Assembly (NCBI RefSeq): GCF_000230715.2
Contig: NC_019792.1
Span: 1,364,001 to 1,428,000, forward strand
Origin: Natronobacterium gregoryi SP2
GTDB lineage: Archaea; Halobacteriota; Halobacteria; Halobacteriales; Natrialbaceae
Direction of reading: 5' to 3'
DNA: 64,000 bases
Position 1 is the first letter of the stretch. The number at the start of each line of letters is the position of its first letter. This document shows positions 40,152 to 50,150 of the stretch, piece by piece. The translations under genes were made by a program, and so were the position numbers. The notes under the pieces are model-generated. The model was not told the DNA's origin and did no database searches. It saw only the letters and a list, made by a program, of their open reading frames with translations.

Positions 40152-42299
40152 TTACTCTTCGTCCGAGTCCTCTGAACCGGCCGAGAGACCCTCGTTCCGG
40201 TCGCGCTCGAGTGCCGGCGGTGCCTCGGTGTAGTCGGAGTAGCCGTCGAACCAGCGGACGATGCGCTCTATGCGGTCGACGACGTGCCCGGGTTCGCCCG
40301 AGCGGGAGAGCTCGTGGCCCTCACGGGGGTAGCGGACGAGCCGGGTGTCGACGCCGTGTTTCTGTAGGCCGAGGTAGAACAGTTCGGCCGTGTTGGCCGG
40401 CGTCCGGTAGTCGCGATCGGAGTGGAGCACGAGCGTCGGGGTGTCGACCGCGTCGACGTGGGCGACGGGTGACTGCTCCCAGAGGAACTCGGGTTCCTCC
40501 CAGGGCGTGGTGTCGAAGTCGCCCTCGACGAGTTTGAACGCGTCCGTCGAGCCGTAGAAACTCGTGAGGTCGTAGACGCCGCGCTGGGAGACCGCGGCCT
40601 CGAATCGGTCGGTGTTGGCGACCGTCCAGGCGGTCATGAACCCGCCGAAGCTCCCGCCGGTGACGTACTGTTCGTCCTCGTCGACGTAGTCGCGTTCGCA
40701 GACGTCTTCGACGCCTGCGAGCACGTCCGAAAGCGTCACGTCGCCCCAGTCTCGCTCGATGGCCATCGCGTGCTCCTCACCGTAACCGGTCGAGCCACGC
40801 GGGTTACACCAGAAGACGACGTAGCCTTCCGCGGCGAGGGTCTGGAACTCGTGCCACATCGTTCCCGCAGTCGTCCACTGGGAGTGTGGGCCGCCGTGGA
40901 TCTCGACGACCAGCGGATACGCCTCGTCGGTCGCGTCGGCGTCGAACTCCGGCGGCGTCAGCACCCACCCCTGGATCTCGGTGCCGTCGTTCTCGAACCA
41001 GATCTCTTCTGGCTGGCGGACGGGTCGATCCGCGAGCAGATCGGCGTTGACCCGCGTCAGCCGGTGAACCTCGTTGCCGCCACGAGTCGAGACGAAGATA
41101 TCGCCGGGGTGGTCCCACTCGCTCTGGGCGAACGCGAGAGAGTCCTCGCCGACCGAGAACGCCTCGACGGTGGCACCGTCGCCGTGGACTTTCGTCGGTT
41201 CGTCACTCGCGTCGGCCGGCACCGACCAGAGGACGTTCGATCCCTCGTCCGGCGTTGCGAAGTAAAGCGACTCGCCTGCGGGATCGAACTGAAACCCGCT
41301 TCCGTATCCGACGGTTCGATCGAGCGTCTCCGTCGGCGTGACCTCCGTTCCATCCGTGCGGTCGTGGACCCGAATCTCGGTCTGGCGCATCGACGCCTTC
41401 TCCTCGGGCGTATACGTGAACGCGACGAGGCCGTCCGCCGTCGCCTCGAGCGCGGCCACCCAGCCCGTCGTCTCCGTGAACGCCGTCACGTGGTCGCGTT
41501 CGCGCGTCTCCTCGTCGGCCGGCGCGTCCGAGTCGTCGGCTGCGAGGTCGTGCTCGTACAGTTCGTAGGTCAGCGAGTCGTCGGGGTGTTCGTCCTCGTC
41601 GGCGACCTTGGCGCCGTAGTAGATCGTCTCCGCGTCGCCCCAGGTCGGTCCGACGTAGTCGATGTCACCGCTGGTCAGCCGCGTGATCGGGTGTGAGTCT
41701 GGCTCGAGTTCGTCCTCGTCGTCCCCGAAGAGCGTGCTCTCGTCGGCCTCGAGTGCTGTCTCGACGTCGACGACGTAGACGTGGCTCCGGCGGCCGTCGA
41801 AGTACTCCGTCGCGGCACGGTAGACCATCCGGTCGACGACCCGCGGGTCGGGTTTCTCGGGTTCGTAGTCGGGATCGACGACGTAATCGCGGTCGTGCTC
41901 GCGGTCTGGGGCGCTGACCTGCTGGGTAAAGAGGAGTTTCGAGCCGTCCGGACTCCACTCGAGGTCGCCGACGCCGCCGACGACGCCCGTGAGTCGGCGG
42001 GCTTCGCCGCCGTCCGTCGGGACGACCCACAACTGCTGGCGGTCGCTCTCGCCGCGGGTGCTGGCGAACGCGAGGTACTCGCCGTCGGGACGCCACCGTG
42101 GCTGGCTGTCGACGCCCTCGCTGACGGTGAACTGGGTCGGTTCGTCGCCACCGACGGGGACGGTGTGAACCGTCGCGGTGGAAGACTTCTCGTCGTCGGG
42201 TTCGCGTCGGACAAACGCGACGCGGTCGTCGGCCGGCGAGAGACGTGGCTCCTCTGCGTGGGTGAGATCGTGGTAATCGGTCGCGTCAATTCCGTTCAC
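40152..42299 (-). CDS. S9 family peptidase (acylaminoacyl-peptidase type)
   Basis: 715 residues from GTG 42299. The N-terminal 440 residues form WD40/TolB-like beta-propeller repeats (PRWRPDGEYLAFASTRG; DLEWSPDGSKLLFTQQ). The C-terminal alpha/beta-hydrolase has the nucleophile GGSFGGFMTAW (Ser near 560), with the Asp in HSDRDYRTPAN and the His in YPREGHELSRSG. It hydrolyses short peptides in the cytoplasm. The frame is open further upstream, but the propeller begins at this start. Monocistronic. Confidence 0.9.
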   Translation of the reverse strand: MNGIDATDYHDLTHAEEPRLSPADDRVAFVRREPDDEKSSTATVHTVPVGGDEPTQFTVSEGVDSQPRWRPDGEYLAFASTRGESDRQQLWVVPTDGGEARRLTGVVGGVGDLEWSPDGSKLLFTQQVSAPDREHDRDYVVDPDYEPEKPDPRVVDRMVYRAATEYFDGRRSHVYVVDVETALEADESTLFGDDEDELEPDSHPITRLTSGDIDYVGPTWGDAETIYYGAKVADEDEHPDDSLTYELYEHDLAADDSDAPADEETRERDHVTAFTETTGWVAALEATADGLVAFTYTPEEKASMRQTEIRVHDRTDGTEVTPTETLDRTVGYGSGFQFDPAGESLYFATPDEGSNVLWSVPADASDEPTKVHGDGATVEAFSVGEDSLAFAQSEWDHPGDIFVSTRGGNEVHRLTRVNADLLADRPVRQPEEIWFENDGTEIQGWVLTPPEFDADATDEAYPLVVEIHGGPHSQWTTAGTMWHEFQTLAAEGYVVFWCNPRGSTGYGEEHAMAIERDWGDVTLSDVLAGVEDVCERDYVDEDEQYVTGGSFGGFMTAWTVANTDRFEAAVSQRGVYDLTSFYGSTDAFKLVEGDFDTTPWEEPEFLWEQSPVAHVDAVDTPTLVLHSDRDYRTPANTAELFYLGLQKHGVDTRLVRYPREGHELSRSGEPGHVVDRIERIVRWFDGYSDYTEAPPALERDRNEGLSAGSEDSDEE

Positions 42300-42433
42300 G
42301 TCCCTCGAGAGGGAGGGCCACTGCAAAGATTTTTTCGTCCGAATCGACGGTCGAACGGTCGGCACCCGGACGATTGCGACGCCATTGCCGGCGGACAGAA
42401 CAGGTGACACCATCACTATACTTTTGACGAGCG

Positions 42434-43315
42434 ATGACGTCTTCCGACGCGATGAGCGAGTTGACGACACCCTCGAGCGATTCGAAAACCGTCGAGTCGG
42501 CGTTCCGATACGTCCTCGTCGTCTACGTCGGGTTTCTCTTCGCCGCCGTCACCGCGATCGGCGCGGTAGTGGCAGACGTAACGACAACGGAGAGTCTCGT
42601 CACGACGACCGCCGCGTTCGCGGTCGGAGCAGTCGTCGGCGTCGCCCTCTCGAGAAAGGGGACGAGCCTCGCGAACTGGCTCGGTGAGAAACGACGACGC
42701 TGGCTCGTGTCGATTCTGTCCGTCGCTCCGTTCGTCGTCGTTGCGGTCGCTGCGATACCCGGGTTCGTGACCGAGTACGTCGGTCTCCTCGCTCTCCTCA
42801 CGACAATCGGGCTCTTCCTTGCGGGGTATGTACTCTCGTGGCTGTCACACACCCAGTACACGGCCTCGAGGGTTGCAGACCGACCGATACTGACGTGTCG
42901 CTGGGAGCCGCCGAAACCCTCCTTACTGGATCGGGTCGTACTCGCCGGCTGGTTGGTTCTCGCGACAGCCAATGCTGCCGTCGGCGACTGGCTTTCGGCA
43001 GTCGTCTGGCTGGGAATCGGGCTCGGCTGGCTCGCCAGCGGCCTCACCGAGGGACGGTTTCGACTCGGAGAGACGAGAGATACCCCTGAGATACGAGTTT
43101 ACGAGAACGGACTCGTCAAGCAACGACCCTACGTCAGGTCCTTCGTTCCCTGGAGCGACGTCGACCACGTTCGCCTGCGTGAGGGCGAACTCGTCCTCGA
43201 TCGCGGCCTGTTCGACGTCCGCCTCGAGCGAGACGCCCTCGAGACCCCCGAACAACTCCTGACGGCGATCGAGCGCCAGCACTCGGGCGACGGGCCGCGT
43301 TCGACGCCGGCGTGA
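42434..43315 (+). CDS. Membrane protein with PH-like C-terminal domain
   Basis: 293 residues; six to eight hydrophobic segments (AFRYVLVVYVGFLFAAVTAIGAVV; APFVVVAVAAIPGFV) are followed by a soluble beta-rich part (EIRVYENGLVKQRPYVRSFVPWSDVDHVRLREGELVLDRGLFDVRLER) resembling bacterial PH-like domains. No enzyme motif. Divergent from the S9 peptidase. Its stop lies in a hairpin shared with the stop of the convergent yigZ-like gene. Confidence 0.65.
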   Translation: MTSSDAMSELTTPSSDSKTVESAFRYVLVVYVGFLFAAVTAIGAVVADVTTTESLVTTTAAFAVGAVVGVALSRKGTSLANWLGEKRRRWLVSILSVAPFVVVAVAAIPGFVTEYVGLLALLTTIGLFLAGYVLSWLSHTQYTASRVADRPILTCRWEPPKPSLLDRVVLAGWLVLATANAAVGDWLSAVVWLGIGLGWLASGLTEGRFRLGETRDTPEIRVYENGLVKQRPYVRSFVPWSDVDHVRLREGELVLDRGLFDVRLERDALETPEQLLTAIERQHSGDGPRSTPA

Positions 43316-43329
43316 CCGACTGTGGTCAC
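43312..43329. terminator. Hairpin spanning both stop codons of convergent genes
   Basis: GTGACC / GGTCAC stem with loop GACTGT. The left arm contains the plus-strand TGA (43313-43315) and the right arm the minus-strand TGA (43328-43326). There is no T-run, so terminator function is uncertain. Confidence 0.4.
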
Positions 43330-43934
43330 TCGAGGTCGGCCCGTCCACTCGTCGCGCTCCGCAACCGATCGCGGAACGACTGTCTCTCCGATAGCGGCAC
43401 CCGAACGACAAACGAGACATCGGCACCGTAGTCGGCTTCGAACTCGTAGCCTTCGCTCTCTACGATGCCACGGACGGTACCGGAGTCGTCGTACTCGACG
43501 GTGATCGAGACGGATTCGTGTGGCCGTTCCTCGACGACACCTGCCGCGTCGACCGCGTCCTTCACGGCCTTCGAGTAGGCCCGGACGAGCCCCCCGACGC
43601 CGAGGTTCGTCCCGCCGTAGTAGCGGGTGACGACGACCGCGACGTTCTCGAGGTCGCGCTTCTCGAGGACGTTCAATGCCGGTTTCCCTGCGGAACTGGA
43701 AGGTTCGCCGTCGTCGTTCGAGTACTCGCGCAGGAGTTCGCCTTCGGGATCGGCCCGCACCCGGTAGGCGGGGACGTTGTGGGTTGCGTCGGCGTACTCG
43801 GCCTCGGCGGTCTCGACGAACGATTCGGCGGCCTCGATAGAGTCGACCGGCCGAACGTGTCCGAGAAACTCCGAGCCCTGGACGACGAAGTCGGCGGTCG
43901 CAGGTTCGGCGACGGTCCGATAAGACTCGCTCAC
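43326..43934 (-). CDS. IMPACT/YigZ family protein
   Basis: 202 residues with the UPF0029 signature: DDGEPSSSAGKPALNVLEKRDLENVAVVVTRYYGGTNLGVGGLVRAY near 75-120. The N-terminus SEFLGHVRPV and a C-terminal DUF1949-type ferredoxin fold (VSITVEYDDSGTVRGIVESEGYEFE) complete it. Bacterial and eukaryotic relatives affect translation control (IMPACT binds GCN1); the archaeal role is unknown. Complete. Confidence 0.88.
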   Translation of the reverse strand: MSESYRTVAEPATADFVVQGSEFLGHVRPVDSIEAAESFVETAEAEYADATHNVPAYRVRADPEGELLREYSNDDGEPSSSAGKPALNVLEKRDLENVAVVVTRYYGGTNLGVGGLVRAYSKAVKDAVDAAGVVEERPHESVSITVEYDDSGTVRGIVESEGYEFEADYGADVSFVVRVPLSERQSFRDRLRSATSGRADLE

Positions 43935-44070
43935 GAACGCTCACCCGCGGCGGCCAACGATTCGACCATGCGAGGAGTACATCGGCCGGCGAAAAGAGAC
44001 CGTCGGTCCCGCCAGTCAGGTGTCGCCTCGTCCCTTTAGGTTATTACTCCGGAACGTGATACAGAGGAAC

Positions 44071-44448
44071 ATGGAAGACGTCGACATCGATCCCGAACTC
44101 GCCGACGAACTGATCTCGGTCTGTCGGACCACGATCGGAGACGAGTTGCGGAGTGTGACGTACTTTACCGAAGACACCGTCTCACAGCTTTACTTGCGAT
44201 CGGACCTAGAGCGGACTGCGGACCTCGTCGGGTTCGCCGAGCACGAACGGATGGGTTTTCACTCGCAGTCGGCGTACCGGCACACGCAACTGGGTGAGTA
44301 CGAGGCGACGATACGGACGTTCGAAAACGGTTATCTCACACGAATCATTCGGGGGAAACACGGCGTCTGGGTGACGGCAGACGGGATGTCGATAGAGCGG
44401 TTCGAAGAGCTGACGACTGCAGTAAAATCGGTCCTCGACGGCGACTGA
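44071..44448 (+). CDS. Haloarchaeal protein of unknown function
   Basis: 125 residues from ATG 44071: DPELADELISVCRTTIGDELRSVTYFTEDTVSQLYLRSDLERTADLVGFAEHERMGF. An alpha/beta domain follows, with ENGYLTRIIRGKHGVWVTADGM. This type is common in haloarchaea and was placed, if memory serves, among the DUF75xx families. A TTTAGGTTATTA patch is 25-36 bases upstream. The TGA stop begins family A element A5. Confidence 0.65.
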   Translation: MEDVDIDPELADELISVCRTTIGDELRSVTYFTEDTVSQLYLRSDLERTADLVGFAEHERMGFHSQSAYRHTQLGEYEATIRTFENGYLTRIIRGKHGVWVTADGMSIERFEELTTAVKSVLDGD

Positions 44449-44530
44449 GACGGATCGCTGTAACTAGCTACCGACGGTCACCGTCCTCGTCTCTGCCGAT
44501 CGGCGGTGATTGAATACAGCGGTCCGGACG
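44446..44530. repeat. Family A palindromic element, degenerate copy A5
   Basis: Outer ends TGAGACGGATCGCTGTAAC and TACAGCGGTCCG are recognisable; the core CCGACGGTCACCG / CGGCGGTGATTG is partly paired. The first triplet is the TGA stop of the preceding gene. Confidence 0.65.
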
Positions 44531-44613
44531 ACACGGTCTGACGTACGTTATCGACAGTGAATCCGTGAGCCTCGTCGATTGCACCGGTAACTCGTTCGGA
44601 AGAGCGTACGAAA

Positions 44614-45117
44614 CTACTGAATCTCGATTTTCCTGACGAACGCCAACTCTCGGAGTTCGGTGATCACCTCGCCGGGCAAGTCCTCGTCGGTGACCAGGTA
44701 CAGGCGTGGTTCGTCGGTGAACTCGGGGTCTTCACTGATCGTCTGGCGGATCGAGACGCCGTTGTCAGCAAGTGTGCCGGTGATACCAGCGACGATCCCC
44801 TCCTGTTCGGGTTCGTCGACGGCGATCGACAGCACCGTCAGGTCGAGAACGGGTGCGAGATCCATCAGGCTCGGCACCTGGGAGATGTTCTGGAAGATGC
44901 GACGCAGCTCCGGGTCCTCGAGAATGACGTCGGTCGTCGAATCGACGACCCGTCGGTCGACGTCGATCTCGCGGGCGATCCCCGTGTTCGGAATCTCGAT
45001 CCCGCCCGAGACGACCCGTCCGTCGTCGTTGACCGAGAAGCCACGCTCGAGCAGGAGGCGAATGACCGCTTGCTGGCTCGGGGACCCCTCGAACTTCTCC
45101 ATGATCTCGTCGAACAT
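44614..45117 (-). CDS. ACT-domain regulator of amino-acid metabolism
   Basis: 167 residues from ATG 45117. An N-terminal helix-turn-helix-like part (SPSQQAVIRLLLERGFSVNDDGRVVSGGIEIPNTGIAREIDVDRRVVDSTTDVIL) precedes an ACT domain (LTVLSIAVDEPEQEGIVAGITGTLADNGVSIRQTISEDPEF). This pairing is widespread in archaea and is thought to respond to amino acids. ATG 45117 (MFDEIMEKF) is preferred to 45141 because the conserved region begins there. It may control synthetase or biosynthetic genes such as those in this window; that is speculation. Confidence 0.85.
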   Translation of the reverse strand: MFDEIMEKFEGSPSQQAVIRLLLERGFSVNDDGRVVSGGIEIPNTGIAREIDVDRRVVDSTTDVILEDPELRRIFQNISQVPSLMDLAPVLDLTVLSIAVDEPEQEGIVAGITGTLADNGVSIRQTISEDPEFTDEPRLYLVTDEDLPGEVITELRELAFVRKIEIQ

Positions 45118-45275
45118 TCGTTGACGGGTGTACGTCCGCAATCGTATAATTGTCGGTGGTTGCCCTCGAGTGCGTTCGTTCCTCGGGTTCGACCCGTTCG
45201 ACGGTGGGACAGTCTAGTCGAGACGAGTATTCATCTGCCAGACGATTTTACCGACTCGACCGAGTACTCACTCGC

Positions 45276-45962
45276 ATGCGTCAACTTCGGAACTGTGATT
45301 TCTGTGGGGACGACGCCGTCGGCACCTTCGAGGTGATTCCGCCCGAACTCGAGCCGACCGACGACGAACAGCGTCGGGTCGCACTCTGTGGGAACTGTCG
45401 GAAGCAACTCCAGTTGCTTCTCGAGCCACTGGTTGCGCGTCTCCGCGCCGAATCCGAAGACGGGAGCAACAGGCGGCGAGACGACTCCGGTACGAGTACG
45501 ACAGCCGAACGAAACGCCGGCCGCGACGAGAAACGGAAACGGCAGACGGCGACCCGGCGACACGACCGGTCACAGTCGGGCACGGCGACCGACGGGACGG
45601 GAGCGAATGCCGATCGAACAGCCGCCTCCGACGACGAGGTATCCGTTGCACCGTCCGCGACGACGAAGGCGGCCAGCGACGAGACCAGGGCCGAATCCGG
45701 CCGGAAAAGTGCCGACGGTTGCGGATCGGACACGGGAACGAACGGCGAGGCTGCGGACTCGAGTCGGGAGCGCGCATCGCGGGCGTACGTGAAAGTCGTA
45801 CAGTTCCTGAACAGCCGCGAGTTTCCGATGAAACGTCGTGAGGCTGAATCGTTCGTCGCCGAGGCATACGGCGTCGATCGGGACGCCGTCGCGACGATCG
45901 TCGATCACGCGATCGAGACGGGAGAGTTCGAGCAGAAGCGAGGAAAGCTCCGAAAGCCGTAG
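45276..45962 (+). CDS. Zinc-finger and winged-helix haloarchaeal protein
   Basis: 228 residues from ATG 45276. A treble-clef-type zinc motif CDFC...CGNC occupies residues 7-45, a long low-complexity linker rich in Ser, Arg, Asp and Ala runs from about 70 to 165, and a C-terminal winged-helix-like domain ends it (YVKVVQFLNSREFPMKRREAESFVAEAYGVDRDAVATIVDHAIETGEF). It is probably a nucleic-acid-binding regulator. Its TAG stop directly abuts the TAG stop of hisB on the other strand. Confidence 0.7.
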   Translation: MRQLRNCDFCGDDAVGTFEVIPPELEPTDDEQRRVALCGNCRKQLQLLLEPLVARLRAESEDGSNRRRDDSGTSTTAERNAGRDEKRKRQTATRRHDRSQSGTATDGTGANADRTAASDDEVSVAPSATTKAASDETRAESGRKSADGCGSDTGTNGEAADSSRERASRAYVKVVQFLNSREFPMKRREAESFVAEAYGVDRDAVATIVDHAIETGEFEQKRGKLRKP

Positions 45963-46550
45963 CTACAGCGTTCCTTTCGTACTCGGTGTCCCGTCACGCC
46001 GCTCGTCGATCCGCGTCGCATCGTCCAGCGTCCGGGCAAGTGTCTTGAACAGGGCCTCGACCTCGTGGTGGGCGTTCTCGCCGGTGACCTCGAGATGCAG
46101 CGTGAGGCCGGCGTTCATGGCGAGTGACTCGCCGAAGTGACGTGCCATGTCGCTGGTGAATCCGCCGATCGCGTCCTGAGAGAACTCCCCGTCGAAATAA
46201 AAGCGGGGCCGGCCGCTGACGTCGACGACGGCACTCGCGACGGCTTCGTCCAGTGGAACCTGCCGGTCAGCATATCGGACGATGCCCGACCGATCGCCGA
46301 GCGCGTCGTCGATCGCGTTCCCGAGGACGATCGCAACGTCCTCTGTGGTGTGGTGGTCGTCGATCTCGAGGTCGCCGTCGCAGTCGATCTCGAGGTCGAA
46401 CAGGCCGTGTTTGGCGAACGACTCGAGCATGTGGTCGAAAAAGCCGACTCCAGTATCGACGTGGGCGTTGCCAGTGCCGTCGATCGTCACGGTACACTCG
46501 ATCGACGTCTCGGCGGTGTCCCGTGTGATCGTCGCGGTTCGGTCGCTCAT
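45963..46550 (-). CDS. hisB: Imidazoleglycerol-phosphate dehydratase
   Basis: 195 residues with the two HisB signatures: [41 protein letters not shown] near 37-77 and the matching [18 protein letters not shown] near 158-175, which bind two Mn ions. It catalyses the sixth step of histidine biosynthesis. The gene is of single-function (archaeal) type and is not next to other his genes. ATG at 46550. Confidence 0.95.
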   Translation of the reverse strand: MSDRTATITRDTAETSIECTVTIDGTGNAHVDTGVGFFDHMLESFAKHGLFDLEIDCDGDLEIDDHHTTEDVAIVLGNAIDDALGDRSGIVRYADRQVPLDEAVASAVVDVSGRPRFYFDGEFSQDAIGGFTSDMARHFGESLAMNAGLTLHLEVTGENAHHEVEALFKTLARTLDDATRIDERRDGTPSTKGTL

Positions 46551-46816
46551 ACCTCACCGATCGAACCGCCGATACAAGGTGGTTGCGCTCGGTCCGGCAA
46601 GCGGGGAGTGGCCACCTCACCTCGATCTGTCCGACGGAAGGCGACAGATGGGTGTTGTGGCCTTAGATAGTTTCATAAAACGTTAAACCGTCTCTCGACC
46701 ATCGATAAAAAGTCAGTATACGGGCGATAATGCGGTGAAACGAGTGGAAACGAAGTCAATATTCACCCCGTTATATGATGTCGAGGGTGAAAGTCGGAGT
46801 CGAGACAAGGTAAGCG

Positions 46817-47086
46817 ATGTCGAATCATTCCCCGCTCTCGAACGAATCGATTGGCCCGTCCGGCACCGAAACGGAGCAAGAGCACGACCGGTCTAGCCAG
46901 TATCTTCACTCGGTCAAAGGTCCGGCCCAGTTCCTCTCGTTTTGGGTCGCGATTGCCCTCCCGTTCCTCCACGTCCCGCTGCTCGCACAAGGACTCGGCG
47001 ACTCGAGCGTGATACTGACGTTCCTCGTATTGCTTGCGATCAACGTCGTCGCGCTGTATCTCGGTCACGGATACAATCAAGACTGA
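46817..47086 (+). CDS. Small two-segment membrane protein
   Basis: 89 residues: a hydrophilic N-terminus of about 30 residues, then FLSFWVAIALPFLHVPLLAQ and VILTFLVLLAINVVALYLGH, ending YNQD. No family recognised. AT-rich GTTATATGATG at 46769-46779 may be its promoter. The TGA stop is the first triplet of family A element A6. Confidence 0.65.
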   Translation: MSNHSPLSNESIGPSGTETEQEHDRSSQYLHSVKGPAQFLSFWVAIALPFLHVPLLAQGLGDSSVILTFLVLLAINVVALYLGHGYNQD

Positions 47087-47169
47087 TACGGTTTGCTGTC
47101 CGTCAGTTCCGGCACGTCCGCGAGTCCTCCTGCGGTCGCGCCGGGACATCGGTACAGCAAACCGTATGA
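47084..47169. repeat. Family A palindromic element, copy A6
   Basis: 86 bp. Outer ends TGATACGGTTTGCTGTCC and TACAGCAAACCGTATGA pair nearly perfectly, and core arms are around TTCCGGC... and TCGCGCCGGGA. The leading TGA is the stop of the preceding gene. Confidence 0.85.
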
Positions 47170-47356
47170 GCGTCGCCACGACTGACGGTCCGTCGTGGCG
47201 ACTCGGCACTACTCCTCGAGTGGCACGTCGACGGCCGCCCGTTTATCACGCAGTGGGCGTGCCGGACCCGAAAGAGGAGTCGATCGCGCGGCCGAGTCAT
47301 GCAATGGTTTGCTGTAGCGACGTGCCGACGGCGACAAGAGAAGTTGCGGTCGTGCT

Positions 47357-47455
47357 TAGGGATTATCGTAGGAGTTCATAGTTTTCCCGTGACGAACCAC
47401 GACACAGCGTCGAAGGACGGACTTCGAAACCTCCGGTTGGCTACGATAATCCCTA
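47357..47455. repeat. 99-bp MITE-like element upstream of metYX
   Basis: Perfect 15-bp terminal inverted repeats TAGGGATTATCGTAG (47357-47371) and CTACGATAATCCCTA (47441-47455), flanked by the 3-bp direct repeat GCT (47354-47356 and 47456-47458). No coding capacity. The structure is that of a miniature inverted-repeat transposable element. It lies upstream of the metY TATA element. Confidence 0.6.
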
Positions 47456-47539
47456 GCTGTCGACGACCGACAGTGATCCACCTCGGTGTCGCTTCCGTCA
47501 CGACTGCCATGTGGCCCCTTCCCACGAGCAGTAGTTTTT

Positions 47540-47586
47540 GCCGTTACTATGGCGCATATAGTCATAGGGGAGTATGCATATCAGAC
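47540..47586 (+). promoter_or_regulatory. metYX promoter region
   Basis: GCGCATATAGTCATAGGGG lies at 47551-47569, about 26 bases before the ATG at 47587, in the position of an archaeal TATA element for a short-leader transcript. Confidence 0.45.
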
Positions 47587-48945
47587 ATGAGTGGCGATGC
47601 GAGCGACGGAGTCGATAACGAGCCGAACCCGTCCGGATTCGGAACGCAAAGCGTACACGGCGGCCAATCACCAGATCCGGCGACCGGTGCGGTAGCACCG
47701 GCGATCCACCAGACGACCTCCTACGCCTTCGAGGATACGGAGACCGCAGCCAAGCGGTACGCTCTCGAGGACGACGGATACATTTACTCGCGGATCGGCA
47801 ACCCGACGGTGAGAACGCTCGAGAAGCGACTCGCTGGGCTCGAAGGCGGGACGGGCGCTGTCGCGACGGGCAGCGGGATGGCCGCGCTCGACTCCGCGGT
47901 CTTGCTTCTCGCCGAGGCGGGCGACAACGTCGTCGTCTCGACCGACACCTACGGTGGGACGACGACGTACTTCTCGAAGACTGCAACCCGCCGGAACATC
48001 GAACCGCGGTTCGTTCCGACATGCGAGTACGACGCCTACGAGGACGCGATCGACGACGAGACGGCGTTCGTTCACGTCGAGACGATCGGCAACCCGTCGC
48101 TGGTGACGCCCGACTTCGAGCGCGTCGCGGGGCTCGCCCACGAGCACGGCGTCCCGCTCGTCGTCGACAACACGTTCGCGACGCCCGCGCTCTGTCGGCC
48201 ACTCGAGCACGGTGCAGACCTCGTCTGGGAGTCGACGACCAAGTGGCTCCACGGCTCCGGGACGACGGTCGGCGGCGTGCTCGTCGACGGCGGTTCGTTC
48301 CCGTGGGGAGAGTACGGATACGACGAGATCGGCGGCGAGAACCACGCCTACTACGACGTCGATTTCTCGCGTGACTTCCCCGAGGCACCGTTCGCAGCCG
48401 CTGTGCGCTATCGGTCACTGCGGACGCTTGGCAACCAGCAGTCGCCGTTCGACGCCTGGCAGACGCTGCAGGGACTCGAGTCGCTGCCGTTGCGGGTGGA
48501 GAAACACTGCGAGAACGCCCAGGTCGTCGCGGAGTACCTCGCGGACCACGAGGACGTGGCCTGGGTGACACATCCCGGACTCGCAGACCACCCGACCCAC
48601 GACAACGCCCGGCGCTATCTCGAGGACTTCGGTGGGATGGTCGCGTTCGGGCTCGAGAACGGGTTCGACGGTGGGAAAGCGGTCTGTGAGAACGTCGAAC
48701 TCGCCTCGTTCCTCGCGAACGTCGGTGACGCGAAGACGCTTGTCATCCATCCCGCGAGTACGACCCACGGGCAACTCTCGCCCGACGAACAGGAAGAAGC
48801 GGGCGTCACGCCCGACCTCGTCCGGCTGTCCGTCGGGATCGAAGAGCCCGAGGATATCCTGGCCGACCTCGAACAAGCGATTTCGGCGGCGACGACCGGT
48901 TCCGAAAAGACGACACGTCGGGCCGACGAAGGTGACAGCCAGTGA
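47587..48945 (+). CDS. metY: O-acetylhomoserine sulfhydrylase / cystathionine gamma-synthase family
   Basis: 452 residues, PLP-dependent. [31 protein letters not shown] at the start and [20 protein letters not shown] mark the Cys/Met-metabolism family. The PLP lysine is in [17 protein letters not shown] near 219. The ATKW-type region and length favour MetY (sulfide plus O-acetylhomoserine to homocysteine) over MetB. It overlaps metX by four bases (GTGA), which makes O-acetylhomoserine, consistent with MetY. ATG 47587 follows a TATA element at the right distance. Confidence 0.9.
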   Translation: MSGDASDGVDNEPNPSGFGTQSVHGGQSPDPATGAVAPAIHQTTSYAFEDTETAAKRYALEDDGYIYSRIGNPTVRTLEKRLAGLEGGTGAVATGSGMAALDSAVLLLAEAGDNVVVSTDTYGGTTTYFSKTATRRNIEPRFVPTCEYDAYEDAIDDETAFVHVETIGNPSLVTPDFERVAGLAHEHGVPLVVDNTFATPALCRPLEHGADLVWESTTKWLHGSGTTVGGVLVDGGSFPWGEYGYDEIGGENHAYYDVDFSRDFPEAPFAAAVRYRSLRTLGNQQSPFDAWQTLQGLESLPLRVEKHCENAQVVAEYLADHEDVAWVTHPGLADHPTHDNARRYLEDFGGMVAFGLENGFDGGKAVCENVELASFLANVGDAKTLVIHPASTTHGQLSPDEQEEAGVTPDLVRLSVGIEEPEDILADLEQAISAATTGSEKTTRRADEGDSQ

Positions 48946-50150
48946 CGACCAGAGACACGATCGACCTCGGCGAGTTCGCGTTTCTCTCGGGCGAGGCGAT
49001 TCCGTCGCTCGAGGTCGCCTACGAGACGTACGGCGACTTCACCGGCGATAACGCGGTCCTCGTCTGTCACGCCCTGACCGGCAGCGCTCACGTCGCGCGC
49101 CGCCCCGACGCAGACGACGACACGGCCGGGCAGGCCCGCGCGTGGTGGGGCGACATCGTCGGCCCCGGAAAAGCGATCGACACCACGGAGTACTACGTCG
49201 TCTGTGCGAACGTCCCGGGATCGTGTTACGGGACGACCGGCCCCTCGAGTACGAACCCCGAGGCCGACGAGCCCTACGGAACCGACTTTCCGCCGGTGAC
49301 GGTCGGCGACTGGACGCGCGCCCAGCGACGACTGCTCGACGAACTCGGCGTCGGCCGACTCCACGCCGTCGTCGGCGGTAGCGTCGGAGGAATGAACGTT
49401 CTGGACTGGTTGCGCCGGTATCCCGACGATGTCGGCCGTGCCGGGGCGGTTGCGACTGCCGCACGCCTCGACGCACAGTGTCTCGCGCTCGATGCCGTCG
49501 CTCGGCGGGCGATCACGTCGGACCCGAACTGGAACGGCGGCCACTACTACGCGGGTCCCGAGCCCGACGACGGACTCGCCCGCGCACGTCAGATCGGCCA
49601 CGTCATGTACCTCTCGAAGTCGTCGATGGCTCGGAAGTTCGGCCGCCGCTCCGCGGGGCGAGAGACCGTCCGTGAAGAGCCGCTGGACCCCGCAGCGTCG
49701 TTTTTTCCCTACCGAGAGGTCGAATCGTACCTGGACTACCAGGCCGACAAGTTCGTCAGTCGGTTCGACGCCAACAGCTACCTCTACCTGACCCGTGCGA
49801 TGGACGACTTCGACCTCTCGGCGGGCTACGAGAGCGACGCCAATGCGCTCGCGGCGTTCGACGGCGAGTTACTCCTGCAGTCGTTTACCGGCGACTGGCA
49901 CTTCACGGTCGACCAATCGGAAGCGGTGGCAAAAGCGGCCCGCGAGGTCGACGTCGACGTCGCTCACCACGTCGTCGAGTCCGATCACGGCCACGACGCT
50001 TTCCTCGTCGAACCGGAAAAAGTCGGTCCGCCACTGTCGGGGTTGCTCGAGGACGGACTGTCGGCACGAACGATCAGCGATACCGGCGGCACGGAAACGT
50101 CGGAGTCGGACGACTTCGCACCTGTCCACTCGAGTCTCTTCTCGACGTAG
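48942..50150 (+). CDS. metX: Homoserine O-acetyltransferase
   Basis: 402 residues, alpha/beta-hydrolase. The nucleophile motif is [18 protein letters not shown] (Ser near 147), with [27 protein letters not shown] at the start and the catalytic His in [18 protein letters not shown] near 350. It acetylates homoserine for methionine synthesis. The GTG start overlaps the metY stop. Its TAG stop (50148-50150) is inside the terminal GTAG of family B element B7. Confidence 0.93.
   Translation: MTTRDTIDLGEFAFLSGEAIPSLEVAYETYGDFTGDNAVLVCHALTGSAHVARRPDADDDTAGQARAWWGDIVGPGKAIDTTEYYVVCANVPGSCYGTTGPSSTNPEADEPYGTDFPPVTVGDWTRAQRRLLDELGVGRLHAVVGGSVGGMNVLDWLRRYPDDVGRAGAVATAARLDAQCLALDAVARRAITSDPNWNGGHYYAGPEPDDGLARARQIGHVMYLSKSSMARKFGRRSAGRETVREEPLDPAASFFPYREVESYLDYQADKFVSRFDANSYLYLTRAMDDFDLSAGYESDANALAAFDGELLLQSFTGDWHFTVDQSEAVAKAAREVDVDVAHHVVESDHGHDAFLVEPEKVGPPLSGLLEDGLSARTISDTGGTETSESDDFAPVHSSLFST

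Noticed and set aside
46551-46700. His leader peptide before hisB
   Set aside because: The small minus-strand ORF there has no His codons; the His-rich frame is closed by a stop.
47299-47586. Longer metY start and S-box-like riboswitch in the leader
   Set aside because: The upstream codons are not protein-like. The inverted repeat has flanking GCT duplications and lies upstream of the TATA element, so it is probably not in the transcript.
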